64,000 nucleotides of DNA from Paraburkholderia sp. BL21I4N1 (GCF_002973525.1 NZ_PVEN01000012.1:186001-250000), one strand, 5' to 3'. Shown: positions 16,745 through 25,762, counted from the stretch's first letter. The notes: generated by a model from the letters alone, not told the origin. Numbers and translations are program-made.

Positions 16745-17548
16745 TCAGGGCCGCTCGCCACGCTCCATCCGCGCCTCGATGTCATAGACCACCGGCATCA
16801 GATCCGCGACGCTGTCGATCACGTAATGCGCGCCGGCCGCCCGCAGCTTCTGGATCGCCGCCTTGCGCCGCGACGCAAATTCAGCCGGCGCGAGCGCCTT
16901 GACGTCCTCTTCGGCCATGCCGAACGCGTTGCCGCTCACCGCGACGCCGACCGCCCACGTGCCGCCGTTGAGCCCTTCTTCGATGCCGACTTCGGTGTCG
17001 TCCACCTTGATCGCCTCTTTGGCGCGCCACACGCCGAGCGCCGGCAAGGTCTTGTAGATCATGTACGGCGACGGCCGGCCTTCCGGCGTATCGCCGGTAC
17101 ACACGATGCTGTCGGGCGAAAAGCCCTGCGCCGCCGCGCCGGGCACGATCTCGGCCATGATCTCGCGGGTGTAGCCGGTGGTCGTGCCGATGCGGATATC
17201 GTCGCCGCGCAGCGCGCTCGCCACGGCCGCCACGCCCGGAATCACCGAGCTGTAGCTCGCCGCCACCGCGATGTTCTTCGGCACGAAGACGTCGTACACG
17301 GCGTCGATATCCGCTTCGCCCGGTGCGTGACCATACTTGTCCGCCCACGCCTGCGCGACGCGCGGCAACGCCATCAGCGCCGCGATATGCGGGCGCTTGG
17401 CCATGCCCATCGGACCGCGCGCTTCGTCGATGGAAATCGACACGCCGAACTGTTCGAAGGTCTCGACGAAGGCGCCCATCGGCGCGAGAGAACCATAGTC
17501 GACCACCGTGCCGGCCCAGTCGAAAATCACCGCTTTGACGTGTTTCAT
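16745..17548 (-). CDS. phnX: Phosphonoacetaldehyde hydrolase
   Basis: Cleaves the C-P bond of phosphonoacetaldehyde to acetaldehyde and phosphate. This 267-residue HAD-superfamily enzyme shows the nucleophile motif FDWAGT (Asp10), the Schiff-base lysine in MGMAKRPH (Lys51), and GTTTGYTR for HAD motif II. The DDTEVGIEEG segment supplies the Mg-binding acidic residues. It follows phnW by 52 bp and completes the two-step aminoethylphosphonate pathway. Length and motifs are typical and no defect is seen. Confidence 0.95.
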   Translation of the reverse strand: MKHVKAVIFDWAGTVVDYGSLAPMGAFVETFEQFGVSISIDEARGPMGMAKRPHIAALMALPRVAQAWADKYGHAPGEADIDAVYDVFVPKNIAVAASYSSVIPGVAAVASALRGDDIRIGTTTGYTREIMAEIVPGAAAQGFSPDSIVCTGDTPEGRPSPYMIYKTLPALGVWRAKEAIKVDDTEVGIEEGLNGGTWAVGVAVSGNAFGMAEEDVKALAPAEFASRRKAAIQKLRAAGAHYVIDSVADLMPVVYDIEARMERGERP

Positions 17549-17600
17549 TTCAGTTCGATCCTTTGGTCTTGCCAGAGTATTCCGCCGACATCCGGCGCAT

Positions 17601-18827
17601 TCAGTCCGCGTCCGCCAACGCCTTGCGTTCTTCGAGCGCGGCGGCGGGCGGCTCGGCGCCCGGCACGCCCATTTCTCGCAGCGAGACGGCGCAAGCCCGC
17701 ACCACGGCCTGCATCACGTGCTCATCCACCTGACCGATACAGCCGATGCGGAAGCTGTCCGCCACCGTCAATTTGCCCGGATAGATGATGAAACCCTGCT
17801 GCTTCATCGACTCGTAAAAGCGCTCGAAGCGGAACGACGGATGCGCCGGCGCAAAAAACGTCACGATGATCGGCGAGCGCCAACGCGCGTTCAGCAGCGG
17901 TTCGAAACCGAGCTGGCTCATGCCGGCCACCAGCACGTCGCGATTGTTCGCGTAACGCGCGAGGCGTCCAGCCTGACCGCCTTCGATCTTGTGCAGGCGC
18001 AGCGCCTCGATAAACGCGGCCACCGTGTGCGTGGGCGGCGTAAAGCGCCACTGCCCGGTGCGGTTCATCACGTCCCACTGGTCGTGGACGTCGAGCGCGA
18101 GCGAATGGCTGCGGCCTTTCGCTTCCTGCAACGCGCTTTTACGAGCGATCACGAAGCCGAACCCCGGCACGCCCTCGATACATTTATTCGCCGACGAAAC
18201 GAAGGCCTCGCACGGAATCCGCCGCACGTCGAGCGGCAGCGCGCCGAACGCGCTCATCGAATCGATCAGCAGCTTGCGGCCCTGCTTCGCGGTGGCCGCC
18301 GCGATCTCTTCAATGGGATTGAGAATCCCCGAACTGGTCTCGCAATGCACCGCGACCACATGCGTAATACCCGGATCGGCGGCCAGCAGACGTTCGACTT
18401 CGGCGCCGCGCGGCGGCAAATAATCGCCCTTATCGAGGACGGTCGCGGTGCGGCCGAGATAGCCGAGCGTGGTGGCGATGCGTTTGCCGTACGCGCCGTT
18501 GGCGAGCACCAGCGCATGGCCGTCGCGCGGAATCAGGCTGCCGAGCATGGCCTCGACGCAATAGCTGCCGCTACCTTGCAGCGGCACGCAATCGTAGTCG
18601 CCTGCCGTGTCGCCCGCGATCTCCAGCAGCGCGGCGCGTAACTGCGCGGTCATGACGCGGAAGTCGCCGTCCCACGAACCCCAGTCGCGCAGCATGGCTT
18701 CCTTGGTCGAGAGCGCCGTGGTCAGCGGACCCGGCGTTAACAGATAAGGCTCGCCTTTGGCCGGCGCCGCACACGTAAAGGTCGCGGCCGGGGACACTGT
18801 GGTGCGACGGTCGATCACGCAAGGCAT
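17601..18827 (-). CDS. phnW: 2-Aminoethylphosphonate--pyruvate transaminase
   Basis: A 408-residue PLP enzyme that converts 2-aminoethylphosphonate and pyruvate to phosphonoacetaldehyde and alanine. Characteristic parts are LLTPGPLTT, QGSGSYCVEA, IDSMSAFGALP (PLP-contacting Asp) and SSANKCIEGVPGFGF with the PLP lysine. It is about 40 residues longer than the usual 367: roughly 25 extra at the N-terminus and an Ala/Glu-rich C-terminal tail. GGAGC lies upstream of the start. It is the first gene of phnWX and divergent from the LysR gene at 18947. Confidence 0.94.
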   Translation of the reverse strand: MPCVIDRRTTVSPAATFTCAAPAKGEPYLLTPGPLTTALSTKEAMLRDWGSWDGDFRVMTAQLRAALLEIAGDTAGDYDCVPLQGSGSYCVEAMLGSLIPRDGHALVLANGAYGKRIATTLGYLGRTATVLDKGDYLPPRGAEVERLLAADPGITHVVAVHCETSSGILNPIEEIAAATAKQGRKLLIDSMSAFGALPLDVRRIPCEAFVSSANKCIEGVPGFGFVIARKSALQEAKGRSHSLALDVHDQWDVMNRTGQWRFTPPTHTVAAFIEALRLHKIEGGQAGRLARYANNRDVLVAGMSQLGFEPLLNARWRSPIIVTFFAPAHPSFRFERFYESMKQQGFIIYPGKLTVADSFRIGCIGQVDEHVMQAVVRACAVSLREMGVPGAEPPAAALEERKALADAD

Positions 18828-18893
18828 GGTCGGAAGCTCCGATAACGCTGTTTCGATAGCTCACACAGTAGCGAAACATGACTCATCGGTAAA

Positions 18894-18908
18894 ATCGATA
18901 TAATCGAT
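18894..18908. promoter_or_regulatory. ATCGAT-ATA-ATCGAT palindrome in phnW/LysR intergenic region
   Basis: Two ATCGAT hexamers, each itself palindromic, are separated by 3 bp, 39 bp upstream of the LysR start and 67 bp upstream of phnW. The position and dyad symmetry suit the binding site of the divergent LysR regulator. Confidence 0.5.
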
Positions 18909-18946
18909 GCAGGTATCGTAAAAACTTATCACCCAGCGAGGCACAC

Positions 18947-19843
18947 GTGCAATACGCGCAATTGCGGGCGTTTCATGCGGTCGCGGAACATGGCGGTTTT
19001 TCGAAGGCGGCGCAGGCGCTGTCGCTCACGCAACCCGCGGTGTCGGACCACGTGCGGCGGCTGGAGCAGGATTACGGCGTCAAGCTGTTCGAGCGCGGGC
19101 CGCGCGGCGTCGACACGACGGAACTCGGTCTGCGTCTGTTCGCGGTGACGCGCCATATGCTGAGTTGCGAGCGCGACGCGCGGCAACTGCTCGAATCGGC
19201 CGGCGGGCTGGAATCCGGTTCGCTGTCGATCGTTGCGGACGCACCCGATCTGGCGGTCGCGCTGATCGGCGCGTTTCGCAAGCTGCATCCGGGAATCGTC
19301 GTGACGCTGTCGATCGCCAACGCGGCGGATTGCATGCAGCGCGTGCTGTCGAGCGCGGTGGACGCCGCCATTACCGCCGCGCCGCAGGTGCACAGCCGGT
19401 TGGAGGCGCGGGTGTTGCGTCGCGATCCGCTGGTGGCGATGGTGCCGGCGCATTATCCGGCGGCGAAGAAGCGCAAGCTGAGCTACGCGGAACTGGTGCG
19501 GCAGCCGATGATTTTCCGCGAGCCGCAATCCGTCACGCAACAGTTACTCGAAATCGAACTGGTGCGTGGATCGTTGCAGGTGGAACCGGTCATGTATGTG
19601 GACGGCCGCGAGGCGCTTGAAGAAGCGGTTGCGCAAGGCATGGGCGTGGGGGTAATCGCGCGCGCGGAATTCAAGGAATCGCGCCGCATCCGCATGGTCC
19701 CGCTGCAGGATTGCCAGGTGCAGATGATCGAATCGCTAACCCGGCTCGCCGAGCGGCCGGGATCGAATCTGCTGGATGCGTTGTTCGCGGTCGAATTGCC
19801 GGACACCGGCGCCGCATCTGGCGGGATAGAACAGAGGCGCTGA
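18947..19843 (+). CDS. LysR-family regulator of phnWX (predicted)
   Basis: A 298-residue LysR protein starting at GTG (MQYAQLRAFHAVAEHGGFS), with the helix-turn-helix ending LEQDYGVKLFERG. The effector domain lacks any other fused domain. It is divergent from phnW over 119 bp holding an ATCGAT palindrome. LysR regulators beside phnWX are known to respond to aminoethylphosphonate in other proteobacteria, so that role is inferred here from context. Confidence 0.9.
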   Translation: MQYAQLRAFHAVAEHGGFSKAAQALSLTQPAVSDHVRRLEQDYGVKLFERGPRGVDTTELGLRLFAVTRHMLSCERDARQLLESAGGLESGSLSIVADAPDLAVALIGAFRKLHPGIVVTLSIANAADCMQRVLSSAVDAAITAAPQVHSRLEARVLRRDPLVAMVPAHYPAAKKRKLSYAELVRQPMIFREPQSVTQQLLEIELVRGSLQVEPVMYVDGREALEEAVAQGMGVGVIARAEFKESRRIRMVPLQDCQVQMIESLTRLAERPGSNLLDALFAVELPDTGAASGGIEQRR

Positions 19844-19880
19844 AACGTTTAGCCCTTCAACGTCTCAGCGCTGCCAGCGC

Positions 19881-20633
19881 TTAACGCGAGCCGCCGCTCG
19901 CAATCAGGCTTTCACCCGTCACCCAGCGCGCGTCGTTCGACGCGAGGAACGTCACCACGTCGGCGATATCGTCCGGCTGGCCGATGCGGCCCAGCGGTGT
20001 CGTGCTGAGCGCCCACGCTTCGAATTCGGAATCGGTGCCGGTAATGCCCGCGCTATGCGTGCCTTCCGTCGCGACCATGCCCGGATTCACCGAGTTCACG
20101 CGAATCTTGCGCGGACCGAGTTCGCGCGCGAGCACGCCGGTCAGGCCATCCACGGCGCCCTTCGTCGCGGTATAAACCGCGCTGCCCGCGGGCGTGATAC
20201 GGCTTACCACCGAACTGACGTTGACGATGCTGCCGCCTTCGCCGATATGCTTGACGGCCGCCTTCGTGACCAGCAGCAGACCGAGCACGTTCACGTTGAA
20301 GTGCTTATGGAAATGCTCTTCGGTGATCTCTTCGATCGGCGCGAACGCGTACACGCCCGAGTTATTGACCAGAATGTCCAGACGGCCATACGTTTCGACT
20401 GCCGTCTCGACAATACTTTCCGCGTCGGCCGCTTTGGACACGTCGCCGCCCACCGCCACCGCCTTGCCGCCCGCCGCGGTGATCGACGCGACGACGTCAT
20501 CGGCGCCCGCCTTGCTCGACGCGTAGTTCACCACCACCGAAGCGCCTTGCGCAGCCAGCGCTTTCGCAATCGCCGCGCCGATCCCTTTCGATGCGCCCGT
20601 AACAACTGCAACCTTACCTGTGAGCCTGCTCAT
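19881..20633 (-). CDS. SDR-family oxidoreductase
   Basis: A 250-residue classical short-chain dehydrogenase. ATG 20633 (MSRLTGKVAVVTG) is chosen because AAAGGA lies just upstream; the longer frame adds 57 atypical residues. TGASKGIG is near residue 12, the NNSG loop replaces the usual NNAG, and YTATK carries the catalytic Tyr and Lys. The C-terminus is SLIASGGSR. A 246-bp gap separates it from the deacetylase gene upstream, so it probably has its own promoter there. The substrate is unknown. Confidence 0.87.
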   Translation of the reverse strand: MSRLTGKVAVVTGASKGIGAAIAKALAAQGASVVVNYASSKAGADDVVASITAAGGKAVAVGGDVSKAADAESIVETAVETYGRLDILVNNSGVYAFAPIEEITEEHFHKHFNVNVLGLLLVTKAAVKHIGEGGSIVNVSSVVSRITPAGSAVYTATKGAVDGLTGVLARELGPRKIRVNSVNPGMVATEGTHSAGITGTDSEFEAWALSTTPLGRIGQPDDIADVVTFLASNDARWVTGESLIASGGSR

Positions 20634-20879
20634 GATCGTTTCCTTTGAATGGGTTTCGCGCCGGCCAGATGCCGCGAAGAGTCGCGGCACTGACGCCGAT
20701 GAAGCCTGAAATGCCGTGGCGCTGTCACTGGAGACAATGTAGAAAGGTTGGGCTCGGGGATAAAGCGGCTGCGGACGAACAGATACGTCGGTTGAGCCGA
20801 ACAATCGGAATTGGAATCGGAATGGGGATGGCGCGGCGTTATTCGCCGCGCCCGGAAAAATGTTATCGATCCGCTTACA

Positions 20880-21902
20880 TTAACGCGTCGAAGCGAAGCC
20901 GCCGAAGAACGAGCGCGCGTTCGCCTCCAGCGTTTCGATGTGGTAACCGCCTTCCTGCACGATCAGCGTGGGTAGTTTCAATCCGCCGAGCTTGCGGCCC
21001 AGTTCGCCGAAACCTTCGGTCGTGACCGCCACCATCGCTTGCGGGTCGTCCTTGTAGATGTCGAAACCGAGCGCGAGCACCAGCACATCCGGCTGAAAAC
21101 GCGCGAGCGCGCCCAGCGCCGTGTCGAGTTGCTCGAAGAACACCGCTTCCGGCGAGCCGTGCGGCATCGGCAGATTGATGTTGTAACCCTCGCCTTGCGC
21201 CATGCCGCGTTCGTCTTCGAAACCCGCGACCACCGGATAGAAATTGGTCGGGTCGCCATGAATCGACACGTACAGCACGTCGTCGCGGCCGTAAAAGATC
21301 TCCTGAATTCCCTGCCCGTGATGCATGTCGGTATCGAGAATCGCCACGCGTGCGTACTGCCGGCGCAGCGCCTGCGCTGCCACGGCCGCATTGTTCAGAT
21401 AGCAGAAACCGCCGGCCGCCTCGGCGCGCGCGTGATGCCCCGGCGGACGGCACAGCGCATACGCTTCGCCCGCGCCGTCGAGTAGCGCGTGCGCGCCGGC
21501 CAGTGCGCTTTGTGCGGACCAGTAGGCGGATTCATACGTATGCTGGCCGACTGGGCAACTCCCGTCGGCGAGATAACGCGCGGCTTGCGCGAGCACGCCG
21601 CGCAGCGGATTGTTCTCGCGGATATACACGTTCGACATCACTTCGTCGCCCCACTCCGCGGGCATCTTTTTCCACTCGCGGTGCGCTTCTTCGAGAAAGC
21701 GCAGATAGGTCATGCCGTGCACGGCAGCGAGTGGCGCGCTGCCGAAATCGGCCGGCTCGCGCACGTCGAAGCCGAGTGTTTTCGCTGCCTCGACGAGCCG
21801 CAAGGCGCGCTCGGGGACTTCTTGCGGCGTACGCATCTGGCCGCGCGACAGGTAGCTGCGCGGATGATGCTTCAACTGCGTCGGATGAAAAAATGTCTGC
21901 AT
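20880..21902 (-). CDS. Histone-deacetylase-family amidohydrolase (acetylpolyamine type)
   Basis: A 340-residue zinc hydrolase of the class II HDAC/acetylpolyamine amidohydrolase family. Active-site pieces are CRPPGHHA (tandem His), LDTDMHHGQG (Zn-binding Asp and His) and LGFDIYKDDP (second Zn-binding Asp). The N-terminal MQTFFHPTQLKHHPR is typical for the bacterial acetylpolyamine group. ATG 21902 is preferred over a longer frame that begins inside the upstream gene. It is the third gene of an operon with an M20 amidohydrolase and an MHS transporter, so it probably deacylates an imported N-acyl compound. Confidence 0.9.
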   Translation of the reverse strand: MQTFFHPTQLKHHPRSYLSRGQMRTPQEVPERALRLVEAAKTLGFDVREPADFGSAPLAAVHGMTYLRFLEEAHREWKKMPAEWGDEVMSNVYIRENNPLRGVLAQAARYLADGSCPVGQHTYESAYWSAQSALAGAHALLDGAGEAYALCRPPGHHARAEAAGGFCYLNNAAVAAQALRRQYARVAILDTDMHHGQGIQEIFYGRDDVLYVSIHGDPTNFYPVVAGFEDERGMAQGEGYNINLPMPHGSPEAVFFEQLDTALGALARFQPDVLVLALGFDIYKDDPQAMVAVTTEGFGELGRKLGGLKLPTLIVQEGGYHIETLEANARSFFGGFASTR

Positions 21903-21951
21903 CGTTCGATTCCCTGGTTCAAGCGGGTTCACGCTTTCAGATGTCTCAGGC

Positions 21952-23199
21952 TCAGGCGGCCACTGGCGCGGCGACTTTCGCGCGCGCCAGCACCGCATGG
22001 AGCAACACGTTCGCGCCGGCGGTGACATCGGCGGGCAACGCGTCTTCGGCTTCGTTGTGCGAGAGACCATTCACGCACGGAATGAAGACCATCGCGGTCG
22101 GCACGTGGCGCGCCAGATGAATCGCATCGTGCCCCGCACCGCTGACAATACGCTCATACGTGTAGCCGAATTGCCGCGTGGCGTCCTCGACAAGCGCCAC
22201 GCACGCCGGATCGAACGGCGTGGCGGGACTCGTCCAGCAGGTCGAGATCGACGCTTGCACACCCCGCTGCGCAGCGATGCGTTCGAAAGCCGCGCGCACG
22301 TCGCGTGCCATGGCGTCGATCCTGGTGTCGTCGGGATGACGCAGGTCGACGGTGAACGAAACCTTGCCCGCGATCGTATTGCGCGACGAATTCGGCACGT
22401 TGATCTGGCCGATCGTCACCAGCCCGTGAGGCGCGTAGCGCCCGGCGAGCGCTTCGAGTTCTAGCGCCATGGCCGAGGCCGCGAAGAACGCGTCCTTGCG
22501 GTAAGGCATCGGCGTGGTGCCCGCATGGGCGGCGACGCCGGTCACGTCGACATCGAGCCAGCGGATCGACTGCCCGCCGGTGACGACGCCAATCGGATGA
22601 GCGTGGCTTTCGAGAATCGGCCCCTGTTCGATATGCGCTTCGAAATAGGCGTCGACATCGTCTGTCGTGAGTTTTTTGGCGTCACTCCGACAGCCGCATG
22701 CGTCGAGCGCCTCGGCGAGCGTCACGCCTTGCGCGTCCTGCGTGCGCAACGCGTCGGCCAACGGCGTCGCGCCGACGAACACGGCGGAGCCCAGCATCGC
22801 GGGCGTGAAGCGCGCGCCTTCTTCGTTGGTCCACGACACGACCTCGATCGGATGCTGCGTGTGGATCCCCTGCTCATTCAGCGAGCGCACCACTTCGAGA
22901 CCGGCCAGCACGCCATATACCCCGTCGAAACGGCCACCTTCCGGTTGCGTGTCCAGATGGCTGCCGATCAGGATCGGCTTCGCATCCGCCTCGGTACCTT
23001 CACGACGCGCGAACAGGTTGCCGACCTCATCGGTGCGCATCGTCATACCGGCGGCTACGCACCATTCGGCGAACAGCGCGCGGCCGCGGCGATCCTCGTC
23101 CGTCAGCGCGAGCCGGCGCACGCCGCCACGCGCGGTCGCGCCCACTTGCGCCATCTCTATCAAACTCGCCCACAGGCGTTGTCCATCGACTTTCAGCAT
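21952..23199 (-). CDS. M20-family Zn-dependent hydrolase (hydantoinase/carbamoylase type)
   Basis: A 415-residue amidohydrolase of the N-carbamoyl amino acid hydrolase/allantoate amidohydrolase family. Metal-binding motifs are GSHLDTQPEGGRFDG, TNEEGARF, FEAHIEQGP and SGAGHDA, in the usual order. The dimerisation domain is around residues 210-320. Family members cleave N-carbamoyl-L-amino acids, N-carbamoyl-beta-alanine or allantoate, and sequence alone does not decide between them. AGAGGAAA precedes the start. It sits 18 bp after the transporter and 49 bp before the deacetylase. Confidence 0.88.
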   Translation of the reverse strand: MLKVDGQRLWASLIEMAQVGATARGGVRRLALTDEDRRGRALFAEWCVAAGMTMRTDEVGNLFARREGTEADAKPILIGSHLDTQPEGGRFDGVYGVLAGLEVVRSLNEQGIHTQHPIEVVSWTNEEGARFTPAMLGSAVFVGATPLADALRTQDAQGVTLAEALDACGCRSDAKKLTTDDVDAYFEAHIEQGPILESHAHPIGVVTGGQSIRWLDVDVTGVAAHAGTTPMPYRKDAFFAASAMALELEALAGRYAPHGLVTIGQINVPNSSRNTIAGKVSFTVDLRHPDDTRIDAMARDVRAAFERIAAQRGVQASISTCWTSPATPFDPACVALVEDATRQFGYTYERIVSGAGHDAIHLARHVPTAMVFIPCVNGLSHNEAEDALPADVTAGANVLLHAVLARAKVAAPVAA

Positions 23200-23217
23200 T
23201 GCGTTTTCCTCTTCGAT

Positions 23218-24528
23218 TCAACGTGCGGGCAGCGCTTCGGGCGCATCCGCGCGCCGGTGCCTGAGCGCGTCCAGCGCAACGATGCACGACAGTGAAATGC
23301 CCGCGAGACACGTATAAAACACCGCCAGCGGCCACCATTGCCCCACGAATCGGTGCGCGAGCCAGGTGCCCGCGAGCGGCGTCAAACCACCGGCTATCGC
23401 GCCGCACACCTGGTACGACAATGAAATCGCCGAATAGCGCACGCGCACCGGAAACACACCGCTGACAAAACCTGCAATCACCGAATAGAAGCTCGCCATG
23501 CACACGACCGCCAATGCGATGCCAATAATCATCGCGCCGCGATTGCCGCTCTGCACCAGCGTAAACATCGGATACGGCGACAGCATCGCCGCAAACGCCG
23601 CGAGCTTCAGGAAACGCGCGGCGCCGAGTTTTTCCGCGAGCAAAGCGGCGAGCGGCTGCGCCAGAAACTGGATGATGGCCACCGCGAACAGGCAATCGAG
23701 AATCAGCGATTTCGACACGCCGATGTTTTGCGTGGTGTACGAAATCATGAACGTGTTGGTGAAATACACGCCGGCAATCCCGATCGTATTCGCGCCGATA
23801 CACAATGCGACGAGCGCGCCGGACGAGCGGAACACTTCGGCGATCGGCAACTCGACGGTGCGCTTCGCCGCTTTCTCGCGTGCGAATTCGGGCGACTCGT
23901 TCACGCCCATCCGGATGAAAATGCCGACCGCGAGCAGCACCGCGCTCGCCAGAAACGGCAGGCGCCAACCGTAGGCCAGAAAATCGTCGTGCGGCATGGA
24001 GGTCACGGCGCGAAACGCGATCAGCGACAGGATCAGACCGGCCGGGCTGCCCAATTGCGCGAACGACGCGAAGAACGTGCGCCGCCCTTGCGGCGCGTGC
24101 TCGCCCGCCATCAGCACCGCACCGCCCCATTCGCCGCCCACCGCGACGCCCTGCACCACCCGCAGCAACACCAGCAGCACGGGCGCGAGCATGCCGACCT
24201 TCGTATAGGACGGCAGCAGACCGACGCACACGGTCGCCACGCCCATCATCATCAGCGTGGTCATCAGCGCCTTCTTGCGGCCGATGCGGTCGCCCAGGTG
24301 GCCGAAAATCACACCGCCTAGCGGCCGCGCGAAGAAGCCGACCGCAAAGGTCGCGAACGACGCCATCGTGCTGACGAACGGATCGTGCGACGGGAAATAC
24401 AACTCGCCGAATACCAGCGCGGCGGCCGTGGCATAGATATAAAAGTCGTACCACTCGATCATGGTGCCGATGAAAGCGGCGCTGGCCGCTCGCACGGGCT
24501 GGCGAGTCGGGGCGGTCGAAGGGTTCAT
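23218..24528 (-). CDS. MHS-family MFS transporter
   Basis: A 436-residue inner-membrane proton symporter of the metabolite:H+ symporter family (ShiA/ProP-like). It has about 12 hydrophobic segments, the family start IGTMIEWYDFYIYATAAALVF, and the loop FGHLGDRIGRKKAL between helices 2 and 3. GAGGAG lies before the ATG. It is the first gene of a three-gene operon with two amidohydrolases, so its substrate is probably the compound they cleave. A promoter and a large inverted repeat lie immediately upstream. Confidence 0.9.
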   Translation of the reverse strand: MNPSTAPTRQPVRAASAAFIGTMIEWYDFYIYATAAALVFGELYFPSHDPFVSTMASFATFAVGFFARPLGGVIFGHLGDRIGRKKALMTTLMMMGVATVCVGLLPSYTKVGMLAPVLLVLLRVVQGVAVGGEWGGAVLMAGEHAPQGRRTFFASFAQLGSPAGLILSLIAFRAVTSMPHDDFLAYGWRLPFLASAVLLAVGIFIRMGVNESPEFAREKAAKRTVELPIAEVFRSSGALVALCIGANTIGIAGVYFTNTFMISYTTQNIGVSKSLILDCLFAVAIIQFLAQPLAALLAEKLGAARFLKLAAFAAMLSPYPMFTLVQSGNRGAMIIGIALAVVCMASFYSVIAGFVSGVFPVRVRYSAISLSYQVCGAIAGGLTPLAGTWLAHRFVGQWWPLAVFYTCLAGISLSCIVALDALRHRRADAPEALPAR

Positions 24529-24571
24529 GGCGGCTCCTCAGTTGTTACCGGATGGGTATCTGTCGAGGGCT

Positions 24572-24600
24572 TTTATCGCCATCCATAAAACATTAGTCAA
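24572..24600 (-). promoter_or_regulatory. Promoter of the MHS transporter operon
   Basis: On the minus strand TTGACT (24600-24595) and GATAAA (24577-24572) are separated by 17 bp, 44 bp before the transporter ATG. The -35 hexamer lies inside the left arm of the inverted repeat 24592-24637, so a protein bound there would touch RNA polymerase. Confidence 0.6.
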
Positions 24601-24637
24601 ATTTCGGTTTATTATCTTGACTATAAATTTGGCTAAT
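24592..24637. promoter_or_regulatory. 13-bp inverted repeat between transporter and LysR genes
   Basis: Arms ATTAGTCAAATTT (24592-24604) and AAATTTGGCTAAT (24625-24637) match at 12 of 13 positions as an inverted repeat around 20 bp. The element stands out as AT-rich in GC-rich DNA and sits between the divergent MHS transporter and LysR genes. It is the best operator candidate for that LysR protein. Confidence 0.7.
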
Positions 24638-24664
24638 ACCTAACCGGCTCGCCGGGAGTCACCC

Positions 24665-25633
24665 ATGACCCAATTGCGCGCGGACGTGACGCGTTTTCTG
24701 AACGACCGGCTCGACTGGAACCTGTTGCGCACTTTCCTCGTCATCATGCAGGAGCGCAGCGTGAGCCGTGCCGCAGCGCGTTTGCATCTCACGCAACCCG
24801 CGGTCAGCCAGGCGCTCAAGCGGCTCGAAGACACGCTCGGACGCACGCTGATCCAGCGCCGTGGCCCGCATTTCGAACCCACGCGCGCCGGTGAGGAGGT
24901 GTATCGCATCGCCAGCGATATCTACGGTCACATGTCGCGGCTCGAAACCGAACTCGACGACCGAAGCGACGACATCACCGGTTCGATTCGCCTCTTGACC
25001 GTGAGCCGGATCGACTCGGGCGTCTACGACGAATTCCTCGCGGAATTCCACAAGAGCTATCCTCGCGTGGATTTGCAGATCGAGGTGATGCGTTCGTCCG
25101 ACATCATCTCGTCGCTGCTGCAAAAGACCGCGACCGCCGGGCTCGGGTTGTGCCGTACGCCGGTCGACAAACTCGAACAGCGCTGTTTTCTGCGGCAACG
25201 GTATGCGCTTTTCTGCGGCCGGCATCATCGGCTGTTCGGGCGGCATGCGCTGTCGGTCGATCAGTTGCTGGCGGAAAATTTCGTGTCGTTCACCAGCGAC
25301 CAGATCGGCGACAGCCTGTCGCCGCTCACGGTGTTTCGCGATCAGCGCGGCTTTACCGGGCGCATCGTGGCCGCGTCGCCGAGCCTCGACGAAGTGCGGC
25401 GGCTGATTTTCGCGGGCTATGGTATCGGTTGCTTGCCGGAGCACATCGTGCGCGACGATCTCGCGCAACAGCGGCTGTGGCGGCTGCCGCCCGACGAAGG
25501 TCTGGTCGATGTCGATATCGATCTGTTGTGGCTGCGCGCGCGCAAGATGAATGCGGCCGAGCGAGTGTTTCTCGATGGGATGGAGCGCACGATGCAGCGC
25601 TATGCGCTGCCGGAGCGGCTCGCGCCGCGTTGA
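24665..25633 (+). CDS. LysR-family transcriptional regulator
   Basis: A 322-residue LysR protein with a short N-terminal extension before the helix-turn-helix (LLRTFLVIMQERSVSRAAARL). The effector domain contains the run LTVSRIDSGVYDEFLAEF. GGGAG lies upstream of the ATG. It is divergent from the transporter operon and separated from it by a 13-bp inverted repeat, so it very probably controls import and hydrolysis there. Confidence 0.9.
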   Translation: MTQLRADVTRFLNDRLDWNLLRTFLVIMQERSVSRAAARLHLTQPAVSQALKRLEDTLGRTLIQRRGPHFEPTRAGEEVYRIASDIYGHMSRLETELDDRSDDITGSIRLLTVSRIDSGVYDEFLAEFHKSYPRVDLQIEVMRSSDIISSLLQKTATAGLGLCRTPVDKLEQRCFLRQRYALFCGRHHRLFGRHALSVDQLLAENFVSFTSDQIGDSLSPLTVFRDQRGFTGRIVAASPSLDEVRRLIFAGYGIGCLPEHIVRDDLAQQRLWRLPPDEGLVDVDIDLLWLRARKMNAAERVFLDGMERTMQRYALPERLAPR

Positions 25634-25674
25634 GCGAAAACTGCGCGCTGTTGCAGCGTTTTTCGGCGCTTCGG

Positions 25675-25762
25675 CGCTTTCCCGCTTTCCCGCTTTCCCG
25701 CTTTCCCGCTTTCCCGCTTCACCGTTTCACCGCTTCACCGCTTCACCGCTTCACCGCTTCCC
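25675..25762. repeat. 8-bp tandem repeat, 11 units
   Basis: Five perfect CGCTTTCC units (25675-25714) are followed by five CGCTTCAC-type units, one of them CGTTTCAC (25715-25754), and a final CGCTTCCC. The array lies 41 bp after the LysR stop and overlaps the 3' end of a possible small membrane-protein gene on the minus strand. The change of unit halfway suggests two rounds of expansion by slippage. Confidence 0.95.

Noticed and set aside
25675..25762. CRISPR array
   Set aside because: The units are 8 bp, contiguous and without spacers.
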